Both the position numbers and the translations under genes were made by a program. 64,000 nucleotides of DNA, taken from positions 1 to 64,000 of the forward strand of contig JAHCJV010000027.1 of NCBI GenBank assembly GCA_026126105.1, given 5' to 3'. Source of the DNA: Enhydrobacter sp. (GTDB lineage: Bacteria > Pseudomonadota > Alphaproteobacteria > Reyranellales > Reyranellaceae). Below the pieces are notes generated by a model. That model ran no database searches. It was not told the origin of the DNA and saw only the letters and a program-made list of their open reading frames with translations. How positions within the stretch are numbered: position 1 is the first letter of the stretch; every line of letters begins with the position of its first letter. Positions 8,033-16,063 of the stretch are shown here, piece after piece.

Positions 8033-9187
8033 TCATCGCGCGTACCGGCTCTTCATGAAGAATTCGATGGCTGCGTCGCCATTCACGCTCTCGCTCACCG
8101 TCCAGCCGCCGGGCGAATCGACGGTTCGTCCGATCGTCACCTGGGAGTCGGGGCACGTCACGAGATAGACCTGGAATCCGGGTTGAGGCCGAGACACGCT
8201 GCATTGCGCCCGTGCAGGCGCCATCTCGGGTATCGTTTGCGCTTGCGCGGCAGCGGGACGGGGCGCCGCGGGTTGGGCACGCGACGGTGCAGGCCGCACG
8301 GGCGGTTCGGGCACTGCAGGCAGTGTAGCCGGTGTGGGCGGTACGGCGCTCCGCGTCGGCTGCGGCGGCGGTTCGGGTCCGAGCGTGGCCGATTGTGGCA
8401 GCGAGGGCTCGGGCTCTGGCGGGGCGACGACCTTCCGCGCAGGCGCGCTCGTCTCGACCGATGCGCCAGCGCTGCGTCCCTGGTCGCTCTTCGGCGCGCG
8501 CGCGACCGCTGAGCCGCCGTCCGGTGGAATGCTTGCGACGGATGGCTTCGCCGGCTCGGACACACCTGCCGAGATGCCGTCCACCGTGACGCCCATGAAG
8601 TCCGCCACCAGACCCCACGCGACGATGGCCGTGACCAGAAAGACCCCTGCTTGCGCCGCGCGTGCGTATGAAAAGGGGGAAGAGACGGGAGGGTAAGTCG
8701 GGGGCGGCTCCTCATGCCGCCTTTCCGGTTGCGGTTGGGGTTGGGGCTGGGGCTGAGGCGGGGGCCGGGGTTCCGGTTCCGGCTCGCGCCGCGGAGCCGC
8801 CGCCTCCTGCGCAGCTTCCTGCAACGCCTGTCGCATCTCTTGCTTGCGCCGGTTGCTGACCTCCGCGAGAACGACGTGCCGCGCCGCATGGCGCAGGCGT
8901 TCATTGATTTCCTCGAACGTGGACCCGTCCAGGGCGAAAAACCCCTCCTCCTCGTCGCCGTCCTCCGACTCCAGGACGATCCGCTCGAGTCCCCAGGTCT
9001 CGAGCATGCGGCCCAGCTGCCTCTCGACCCACTCGGGGTCCATGCTGCCGTCCAGCCTGTAGCCGCGCACCTCCTTGCCGCCCAACCCGTAGTCGCGGCG
9101 GTAGTCGCTGACGTGCTGTCTCGGATCCTCGGCATGCCCGACCTTGACGGCATTCAGCCCCCGGACATGCCACCAGTAGACATACAT
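8033..9187 (-). CDS. GIY-YIG-like N-terminus, membrane span and Pro-rich periplasmic region, 384 aa
   Basis: Residues 1-110 (opening MYVYWWHVRGLNAVKVGHAEDP) resemble the T5orf172/Mug113 branch of GIY-YIG nucleases, with YVYW and VKVG in the places of the two motif strands and a Glu in WVERQLGRML. Residues 128-170 are a Pro/Glu/Gln linker with a PQPQPQPQPQP run. A single helix follows near 178-197 (AGVFLVTAIVAWGLVADFMG). The C-terminal half is Pro/Ala-rich, ending in a compact domain with two cysteines (residues about 325-384). Topology would put the GIY-YIG-like part in the cytoplasm. No strong ribosome site precedes the ATG. The domain call is from motif shape only; catalytic activity is unproven. 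Confidence 0.6.
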   Translation of the reverse strand: MYVYWWHVRGLNAVKVGHAEDPRQHVSDYRRDYGLGGKEVRGYRLDGSMDPEWVERQLGRMLETWGLERIVLESEDGDEEEGFFALDGSTFEEINERLRHAARHVVLAEVSNRRKQEMRQALQEAAQEAAAPRREPEPEPRPPPQPQPQPQPQPERRHEEPPPTYPPVSSPFSYARAAQAGVFLVTAIVAWGLVADFMGVTVDGISAGVSEPAKPSVASIPPDGGSAVARAPKSDQGRSAGASVETSAPARKVVAPPEPEPSLPQSATLGPEPPPQPTRSAVPPTPATLPAVPEPPVRPAPSRAQPAAPRPAAAQAQTIPEMAPARAQCSVSRPQPGFQVYLVTCPDSQVTIGRTVDSPGGWTVSESVNGDAAIEFFMKSRYAR

Positions 9188-9201
9188 CCGCGCAGTTTAT
9201 C

Positions 9202-9309
9202 TCAAACCGCACCGCTCCCGAAACGCCGCCAGAGTCCGGACAGCCCGAACGCCAGCGCCAGCGCGCCGCCAATCACGAAGCCGGTGCCGTAGCCGCCAGT
9301 CAGCGACAG
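9202..9309 (-). pseudogene. C-terminal remnant of an MFS transporter gene
   Basis: Reads GYGTGFVIGGALALAFGLSG then LWRRFGSGAV and a TGA stop. This matches the last ~32 codons of the intact MFS gene at 16064-17224, which end in LWRRFGTGND. Bases 9218-9309 align without gaps to 16080-16171 with about 6 mismatches in 92. Nothing upstream of 9310 matches the transporter, so only the 3' end is present. It lies between the GIY-YIG-like gene and the 3' end of the large RTX gene. Confidence 0.8.
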
Positions 9310-9324
9310 GGCGATGGCGGCGCG

Positions 9325-9347
9325 GGAGCAGGATAATCGCCTGCTCC
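9325..9347 (-). terminator. Hairpin just after the large RTX gene
   Basis: Arms 9325-9332 and 9340-9347 pair perfectly over 8 bp around a 7-nt loop, 3 nt beyond the TAA stop of the RTX gene. There is no T-run, so termination strength is uncertain. Confidence 0.45.
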
Positions 9348-9350
9348 GGC

Positions 9351-12300
9351 TTAGATGAACCAAGCACCGACAGGAGCTGTGCTGCTATTGACGACTATCT
9401 GCATTTCGGACCCAGAGTCGCTGTCGGTGTTGAAATGCAGTCTGTACGTGTTGTTACCTTCGAATGTCGCGCGGATCTGGGCGATGGAGGTAAAGTTGCT
9501 CTGGATACCTGCGAAATCGAAAGTCTGGCGCCCCGATTGCAAGGAGTTTGCGTCGAGACCGGACACGTGGATGCGATCGCCTTCCGCAAAGTTGAAGTCG
9601 GCGATCCTGTCGAACCAGCCCGTCGCTCCGTCGGAATCCGAAACGCTGTCGTAGACGAACCTGTCAGCGCCTGCATTCCCCGTCAGAAGGTCTCCATCGT
9701 ACCCGCCTCTGATGACATTATTCGCGGAGTTGCCGGTGATGTTGTTGCGCATTTCGTTACCGGTCCCGGAAAGCTTACCAGAGCCTCGAAGCTCCAAATT
9801 TTCAGTTCCTACGCCCAAAACGTAGTTTATCGACGATCTGACGGTGTCGTTTCCTTCACCCGGCGCTTCGATGACCCGGTCGCCCGCCTCGTCGACAGTG
9901 TAGGTGTCGTCCCCACCACCGCCTATCATCGTGTCGGCGCCTGTACCGCCATCAAGGCTGTTGTTGGCGTTATTCCCTGTCAGCGTGTTGGCAGCCTCGT
10001 TGCCCTGGGCGTCAATGGCCGAAGATCCGGTTAGGACCGCATTTTCTAGATTAGACTTAAGGATGAAGGCGATCGAGCTTCTGACCGTGTCGATGCCACC
10101 GTTCGCCGCTTCGACGACGACGTCGGCTACGTTGTCGACGACGTACGTATCGTCACCAATGTCACCGTTCATCGTGTCGGCGCCGGATCCGCCGTCGAGC
10201 CAATCGTTCCCGGCCCCGCCTATCAGGTTGTCCTGGCCATCGTAGCCGAAAAGCTTGTCATCACCTGCCAAACCCGACAGCTGGTTGGCGCCATTCGTGC
10301 CCCAGATCAGGTTTCCTAGCTCGTTGCCAGTGCCGTTTCTCGCACCGCTGTCTATGTAGCTGTGGAAGAGCTGGAGATTCTCCAGGTTGCTGCCCAGCGT
10401 AAAGGCTGCGAGTGCGGTTCTCACCGTATCCACGCCCGCCAAGGCGAGCTCGACGATCACATCCAGAGCACTTTCGACGACATAAGTATCGTTGCCGAGT
10501 CCGCCACGCATCTCGTCGGCACCGGCGCCTCCGTCGAGAACGTTGTCACCGTCGTTGCCGACCAACAGGTTGGCCAGACTATTCCCGTCGGCATTGATGT
10601 CGTCATTCCCTGTCAGGGTCAGGATCTCCACGTTTGCCCCGAGAAAATATCCGACAGACGCAAAAACCGTATCGATCCCGCCATTGATGTTTTCGTTGAC
10701 CTGATCGTTCCTGCTGTCGACGAAATAGGTATCATCACCCAACCCGCCAGACATGCTGTCATTGCCCGCGAGCCCGTCGAGGGAATTGGCAAGCTCGTTC
10801 CCGACCAGAAAATTGTTGCGGCTATTGCCCGTTGCCGAGGTGGCGCTGCCGTAAAGCTCGAGCGCTTCGAGCTTCGCACTGAGCGTATAATTCAGCGACG
10901 CACGCACCGTATCGTATCCGGAGCCCTCCTCGACGATCACATCGTTAAGGCTGTCGACGATATATGTGTCGTCTCCTTGACCACCCATCATGGTGTCTTC
11001 GCCCACGCCGCCGTCCAGGAGATCGTTGCCGGCCAGTCCCTTGAGGATGTTGGCCGCACTGTTGCCGGTCAGCTGATTGGCAGAAGCATTGCCGGTAGCG
11101 GAGATGGCAGCGGTTCCGGTCAGCAGGACGCTCTCGATCGCATCCGACAGTGTGTAGCTGATCGACGCTTCGACCTTGTCGTTGCCTTCACCGGCACCTT
11201 CGACGACGAGATCGCCGGCATCGTCGACAACGTAGGTGTCGTTCCCGGACCCCCCAATCATGGTATCGGCCGCGGCGCCGCCATCGAGTCGATTGGCGCC
11301 ACTATTGCCCGCGATCCGGTTCACGGTGGAATTGCCCATCCCGTTAATGTCGAGATAGCCGAGGAGAAGCAGGTTCTCCACGTCAGCGCCCAGCGCATAG
11401 GACACTGTGCTGCGTACGGTGTCGGTTCCACCGTTGGCCGCTTCTGTCACGACGTCGGCGACATTGTCGACCGAATAAGTGTCGTCACCGACGTCACCGC
11501 GCATCGTGTCGACGCCGCTCCCACCTTCCAGCCAGTCGTTTCCGGTGCCGCCCTCGAGTCTGTCGTCTCCCTCCTGACCATAAAGATTGTCGTCGCCTGC
11601 CAGGCCCGAAAGCACATTGGCGCCGCGATTCCCCCAGATCGTATTCGCGACTGTATTTCCCGTCCCCGAGCGAGTGACGGAATCCGAGCTGCTGCCGATA
11701 TAGAGCTGGAGATTCTCCAGTTCCTTGCCAAGCACGTAGCTCGCGAGCGAGGTCGTGACGGTGTCGAGCCCACCGTTCCGCGATTCCGTCACCATGTCGC
11801 CCGCATCGTCGACGGCATAAGTATCGTCTCCGGCACCGCCGCGCATGTCGTCTGCGCCGCCCCGACCATCGAGATAGTTTTCGCCGCTGTTCCCGATGAG
11901 GATATTGGCAAGGGCATTGCCCTCGCCCGACACATCCAGATCGCCCGTCAATGTCAGGTTCTCTACGTCGGTGCCCAACGCATACGTGGCCGAGGAGATG
12001 ACCGTATCGTTGCCCGCGTTGGCCGCCTCGGTGACACGATCGTTCCTGTTGTCGACGTAGTAGGTATCGTCACCCAGGCCGCCTGCCATCGCATCCGCGC
12101 CGCCCAGGCCGTTCAGCTTGTTGTTGAGTTCATTACCCGTTATCGCATTGTCGAGATCGTTTCCCGTACCGGTCGTGGCTGCACCGACAAGCTGGAGTGC
12201 CTCCAACTTGGCGCCCAATGTGTAGTTCACCGCGGACCTGACGGTGTCGTAGCCGGAGCCTTCTTCGACGATCTTGTCCTTCGTCGAATTCACCACGAAG

Positions 12301-15266
12301 GTATCGTTGCCAGCCCCGCCGTAGAGAGTGTCGTTTCCGGCGCCACCATCCAGGATGTCGTCGCCGTCGAGGCCTTGCAGCACGTTGCCCGCACTATTGC
12401 CTGTGATCTTGTTGGCGCTGGCGTTGCCAACGCCGGAAAGCCCCGCACTGCCGAGCAGCACGAGGTTCTCCAATGGATCGGCGAGCGTGTAGGCGATCGA
12501 GGAACGGACCGTATCGTTTCCCGCACCCCTGCCTTCGATCACGAGGTCCGCGGCGCTATCGACCCCATAGGTATCGTTCCCGTCCCCTCCGGCCATGACG
12601 TCCGCACCCGCCCCGCCGTCGAGCCAGTCGGAGCCCGCCCCACCTTGAAGGGTGTCGCTGCCTTCGCCGCCATCCAGAAGAAAGTTGGCTTGGGTATTGG
12701 TGTTGAGGGCCGAGAGCCGATCATCCCCGCCCTGGCCATAAATGGCTTGAGCGCCACCCGTGAGCACCAGGGCCTCAGCCGCATCCGTACCCATGTAGAC
12801 GCCGTTCTGGGTCAGTACGGCGACACCCGCGGGAAGGGCATGAACACCCTGTTCGAGCAGGGTCGCGAACGGCGCCAGGCCTGAATCGGCCAGTGTGGCG
12901 GCGATCAGCGCCGAATAGACGGCGCTGCTTGGCAAGGTACCTGTTTCCTCCAGCGTCTGGCGCGCAAGGGGCAGCGCCGCCGACCAGTAGTTGGCGACGG
13001 CGAGCGTCGAGCCGGTGGGCGCCCCCTGCTTCAGCTCTGCAAGCAGCTCTTCGGCTGTGGCAATGGTGAGGATGCGATCGGCGGACGGTATGTAGGCCAC
13101 CGACTCCCCGACTACGTCGCCAACAGCGCCCGACAGTAGCAGACGGGCCAACACGCCCTCCACCAAGCCGTCCCAGGAACTCTGAAGGCTGGGGACCGCC
13201 GCCTGCGTGGGATTCGTAACCCCCTGCACCCGATACGGAGTCCCCAGAAACTTCTCCAGCGTCGCGAGCTCGCGGCCGTCGAACAGGCCACCCCGGGATG
13301 CAGGATCGACGTTTATCGTACCCGCCCAGCGGAAAAGAATCTGCTCGACGACGCCACGAAGGCCGCCGAGTTGATCGGTACGGCGGTTAACGACATCGGA
13401 CACCAGAGAGGTCAACGTGCCGTTGGCGGCCATCGCCGCACGGAGGGAATCCACGTCACCATAGCCGCGAATGTCGGGCAGAGCGTCGATGGCGGCGTTG
13501 CCGGTCGTTGTCACACCGGAGCTGGTGGCGACGTTGGAGACATCGAACCAGGCATCGACCACCGTTCCGGTCTGACCGTTAGTCCATTCGAAGGTCGATT
13601 GTTCGTGGATCCGGTTGCCCTCGACCTCGAACCCGACATCGGTGAAGCGCAGATCGAAGGACTTGATGCCCGCTTCCGCCATCGTTTTCAGCTCGCCGGC
13701 GTCCGTCAGCCCATTGCTGTTCGCGTCGATCCAGGCCCTCAGCTTGCCAAAAATCGCATCCTTCCTGTCGATGATCCTGTCGCCATTCAGATCGTAGCTC
13801 GCCAGCTCGACGGAGCCTGACCGGACAAGGTCGCCAATCAGCTCGTTGATGTTGTCGATCGTGCCATTCTTGTTTTCATCGATGGCGAGCAGCGCGTCGT
13901 CTTTCCCGAGCCAGCCGGTCAATTCCTTGATGCCGTCTCCGTCCATGTCGAAATAGACGTTTGCGGCCGCCCGAGAAACCAGCTCTACGCCATCGCCGTC
14001 CATGTCGATAACGATAGGATCGAGAAGCCGACGCAACGCTGCAGAGATTGCCGCCGCGAACCTGTCCTGAATTCCCGCGGACCAGCCGCCGACGCCATCG
14101 AATAGGTCGGCAAGGGAGTTGGCCGCCCAGCGGCTGAATGCTTCACCGCCCAGCCCTCCTCCGATCGCCAACGCGGCCGCGAGTCCCCAGCCCACGGGGC
14201 CTGACAAGCCGAGCAATCCGGCGATGCCGATACCTACCGCGCCGCCCCAATAACCTCCAGCGAGACTACCCGCAAAGCCAGTAAGCTCGGTGATCGCGCC
14301 CTGGATATCGCCGGCTCGGTACAGATCGTAGGCTCGAGCCGCAGAAAGGGCGCCGTCGAGCAAATCACCAACGGGTCCAAGGTATTTAACGGCTGTACCG
14401 AGAGTATTCCCGACATACTTAGCGCCGTCGCCGCCGACGTCCAGCAGCCACGGAGCGGACCTTGTGATTCGGCCGAGATTTTCACGTGTAATGCTGCCGA
14501 GGCCATCGATGTATCTGCCGAGAGCCGTCCCCGGGGATGCGGTGATAGGGCCGACGTCAAGAATCCCATTGGACCGCAGGAAGCGCTCTCCAACGGAGAT
14601 AGCAGAACCGTCGGGCGCAAGCCGGATATCAGAAGTAATGCCGTCGAGAAGCGACTTGGTCATCAGATGATCGCGGATTTCGGAGTAGGCAGCCGCTTCG
14701 CCTACACTTTCAGTTAATGCCGTATAACGAGCGAGAATGGATCCGCGCGTGATGCCATTAATGCTGGAGACGTCGGCATTGTTCAGCAGCGCTCGGAGTT
14801 CGGTCTGCGACCAGATACGTCCGGCATCGGCGAAGGGCACGACCGAAAGGACTGGTCCGGTCAACTGGCCGGCGAAACGGGCCGACGTTGTGTCCCACAG
14901 CCCGCCAAGATCATAAAGACGGCTGTCGACGACCGCTTCATTTGCCCCGTTGGCGCGCAGCAATACCTCTCTCAGATCATCGCCGCCCAAGATTCTCCCG
15001 GCATCAGTGTTGTCGATGACCCCGATTCGACCTTCGGACTGCCGCGCGAGCGATTCTGCCAAATCATGGGCATCCACCAATTCATCGGCATCCAAGTCAG
15101 CACCGGCTATCCCCAGCGGTCCCCCATAGAGGACAGTGGATGTGCTTCCGTCTAGCCTAACCGAAAGTTCGGCGATCAGAGCATCAATCTGCGCATTGGT
15201 AGGAGCCGTTGCTGACGTCTTCCAGATATCAATCTGCTGTTGGGCTTGGGCAAAGGTCAACGGCAT
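9351..15266 (-). CDS. Giant RTX protein with Gly-rich hydrophobic and DMDGDG domains, 1971 aa
   Basis: The ATG at 15266 has GGAG 8 nt upstream; a longer frame runs to 15332 but would overlap the preceding gene. Residues 1-320 are an unassigned helical region. About 330-377 is a hydrophobic glycine-zipper-like stretch (GGYWGGAVGIGIAGLLGLSG, then LAAALAIGGGLGGEAF). About 412-470 carries IVIDMDGDGVELV, YFDMDGDGIKELTGW and DENKNGTIDNINELIGD, calcium-loop motifs often seen in type I-secreted toxins and bacteriocin-like proteins. From about 840 to 1900 come eleven ~89-residue modules (NDTYVVD, ENLxLxG, GTGNxxxNxITGN, GGAGND), arranged as a repeating set of five. The end fits a type I C-terminal signal. 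A membrane-active toxin or large exoprotein is plausible; not shown. Confidence 0.88.
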   Translation of the reverse strand: MPLTFAQAQQQIDIWKTSATAPTNAQIDALIAELSVRLDGSTSTVLYGGPLGIAGADLDADELVDAHDLAESLARQSEGRIGVIDNTDAGRILGGDDLREVLLRANGANEAVVDSRLYDLGGLWDTTSARFAGQLTGPVLSVVPFADAGRIWSQTELRALLNNADVSSINGITRGSILARYTALTESVGEAAAYSEIRDHLMTKSLLDGITSDIRLAPDGSAISVGERFLRSNGILDVGPITASPGTALGRYIDGLGSITRENLGRITRSAPWLLDVGGDGAKYVGNTLGTAVKYLGPVGDLLDGALSAARAYDLYRAGDIQGAITELTGFAGSLAGGYWGGAVGIGIAGLLGLSGPVGWGLAAALAIGGGLGGEAFSRWAANSLADLFDGVGGWSAGIQDRFAAAISAALRRLLDPIVIDMDGDGVELVSRAAANVYFDMDGDGIKELTGWLGKDDALLAIDENKNGTIDNINELIGDLVRSGSVELASYDLNGDRIIDRKDAIFGKLRAWIDANSNGLTDAGELKTMAEAGIKSFDLRFTDVGFEVEGNRIHEQSTFEWTNGQTGTVVDAWFDVSNVATSSGVTTTGNAAIDALPDIRGYGDVDSLRAAMAANGTLTSLVSDVVNRRTDQLGGLRGVVEQILFRWAGTINVDPASRGGLFDGRELATLEKFLGTPYRVQGVTNPTQAAVPSLQSSWDGLVEGVLARLLLSGAVGDVVGESVAYIPSADRILTIATAEELLAELKQGAPTGSTLAVANYWSAALPLARQTLEETGTLPSSAVYSALIAATLADSGLAPFATLLEQGVHALPAGVAVLTQNGVYMGTDAAEALVLTGGAQAIYGQGGDDRLSALNTNTQANFLLDGGEGSDTLQGGAGSDWLDGGAGADVMAGGDGNDTYGVDSAADLVIEGRGAGNDTVRSSIAYTLADPLENLVLLGSAGLSGVGNASANKITGNSAGNVLQGLDGDDILDGGAGNDTLYGGAGNDTFVVNSTKDKIVEEGSGYDTVRSAVNYTLGAKLEALQLVGAATTGTGNDLDNAITGNELNNKLNGLGGADAMAGGLGDDTYYVDNRNDRVTEAANAGNDTVISSATYALGTDVENLTLTGDLDVSGEGNALANILIGNSGENYLDGRGGADDMRGGAGDDTYAVDDAGDMVTESRNGGLDTVTTSLASYVLGKELENLQLYIGSSSDSVTRSGTGNTVANTIWGNRGANVLSGLAGDDNLYGQEGDDRLEGGTGNDWLEGGSGVDTMRGDVGDDTYSVDNVADVVTEAANGGTDTVRSTVSYALGADVENLLLLGYLDINGMGNSTVNRIAGNSGANRLDGGAAADTMIGGSGNDTYVVDDAGDLVVEGAGEGNDKVEASISYTLSDAIESVLLTGTAAISATGNASANQLTGNSAANILKGLAGNDLLDGGVGEDTMMGGQGDDTYIVDSLNDVIVEEGSGYDTVRASLNYTLSAKLEALELYGSATSATGNSRNNFLVGNELANSLDGLAGNDSMSGGLGDDTYFVDSRNDQVNENINGGIDTVFASVGYFLGANVEILTLTGNDDINADGNSLANLLVGNDGDNVLDGGAGADEMRGGLGNDTYVVESALDVIVELALAGVDTVRTALAAFTLGSNLENLQLFHSYIDSGARNGTGNELGNLIWGTNGANQLSGLAGDDKLFGYDGQDNLIGGAGNDWLDGGSGADTMNGDIGDDTYVVDNVADVVVEAANGGIDTVRSSIAFILKSNLENAVLTGSSAIDAQGNEAANTLTGNNANNSLDGGTGADTMIGGGGDDTYTVDEAGDRVIEAPGEGNDTVRSSINYVLGVGTENLELRGSGKLSGTGNEMRNNITGNSANNVIRGGYDGDLLTGNAGADRFVYDSVSDSDGATGWFDRIADFNFAEGDRIHVSGLDANSLQSGRQTFDFAGIQSNFTSIAQIRATFEGNNTYRLHFNTDSDSGSEMQIVVNSSTAPVGAWFI
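9912..12578 (-). repeat. Two tandem ~1.33-kb super-repeats within the RTX gene
   Basis: Equivalent codons (the N/D of NDTY/DDTY in the first module type) fall at 12578, 11243 and 9911, spacings of 1335 and 1332 nt (445 and 444 codons). Each period holds five distinguishable modules in the same order, marked by ADLV/GDLV, EEGSGYDTVR, RNDxV, an IWG...GAN module and NVADVV with EAANGG. A third copy of the first module follows. Confidence 0.8.
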
Positions 15267-15318
15267 ACGAACTACTCCAAGACTTCTAGAACTAAAGTTC
15301 GCGGGGAAGCGCGATAGA

Positions 15319-15735
15319 TCAATCGCGGCCAAATTTCACTTGGACATTCCCCGCGTTCTTACCGTAGAAAGTCCCGAAATCGCGGAGCGCATCGCTGATG
15401 AGGTTTAGCAATTGTGAATCGCATGTTTTCAAGTGGAGAACGACCCAGTTTTCAGCTCCCACTCCCTTTGCAAGCAATCGCAGAACACGCCAAGTGGGGA
15501 TTCCATTGAAATTGATCTCACACTTAAATAAGAAACTACCGAATGGACCAACCATTGAAAACTGACGAACTCCGTCACGGTTAGTCTTCGCAACGGTAAG
15601 CTTAATTTCTCCGTCACTGGAGACCATAGCGTATTCCCCATTCAGCCTATTGAACTTCACGCTTAGTCCCCATCGAGTGCAAAGCTGTGGGTCACTGCTG
15701 TTGTCTCCCCCGCCCCGCCAGTCGGAAAGCGACAA
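15319..15735 (-). CDS. Hypothetical protein upstream of the giant RTX gene, 138 aa
   Basis: Not recognised. Its base composition is clearly more AT-rich than the window average, which points to recent transfer. The start is probably the TTG at 15735 (MSLSDWRGGG) with AGGA about 9 nt upstream; internal starts are possible. The sequence has alternating beta strands (GEIKLTVAKTN, FSMVGPFGSFLFKCEINFNG) and a C-terminal helix (LLNLISDALRDFGTFYG). No signal peptide or membrane span. It ends 52 nt before the RTX start and is probably co-transcribed. Position before a putative secreted toxin makes an immunity or accessory role conceivable, but that is speculation. Confidence 0.6.
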   Translation of the reverse strand: MSLSDWRGGGDNSSDPQLCTRWGLSVKFNRLNGEYAMVSSDGEIKLTVAKTNRDGVRQFSMVGPFGSFLFKCEINFNGIPTWRVLRLLAKGVGAENWVVLHLKTCDSQLLNLISDALRDFGTFYGKNAGNVQVKFGRD

Positions 15736-16063
15736 GCAAGAAATTCCTAGTAGCCCGTCAGCGGCGACTGTTAACTAGAATGAGTTACCCGCCGAATATG
15801 ACAGGGCGTTCTCCAGCCAACGCACGACATCGCCGGGGGCGCGAATCTACCCACGATTTCGCAAAATGTAACTTCCCCAGTTTTATCCCCATACACCATC
15901 GAACGTATATGAGTCGAGGTGCGTCTACAACCAAATAGTCGATTTGCTGTCGCATTCTGTGGGCTCTGATCGCGCCAGAGGCGTTCACGCGGAGAAGCCG
16001 GTCGGCAATCGCAGTGGCACATTCGACAGATCTGGATGGCAGTCGCGCCAAGGTGAACCACGC
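15736..16063. other. AT-richer intergenic stretch
   Basis: About 330 nt with no gene I can support; small frames on both strands lack ribosome sites and coding character. It probably contains the promoter for the 138-aa gene and RTX gene. The lower GC continues from the 138-aa gene and stops at the MFS 3' end, so this looks like the outer edge of the inserted segment. Confidence 0.5.

Noticed and set aside
9912..12578. Regularly spaced DNA repeats as a CRISPR-like array
   Set aside because: The repeats are coding RTX modules in one open frame, with no unique spacers of constant size.
10362..12884. Long plus-strand frame (840 codons) opposite the giant RTX gene
   Set aside because: Shadow of the repeat-rich RTX coding strand; no ribosome site or protein-like composition. 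The same holds for plus-strand frames at 5456-6643, 21094-22719, 35330-37909 and 38054-39481.
15785..16051. Small minus-strand gene (88 codons) upstream of the 138-aa gene
   Set aside because: No ribosome site, no recognisable features and an AT-rich intergenic look; not supportable as a gene.
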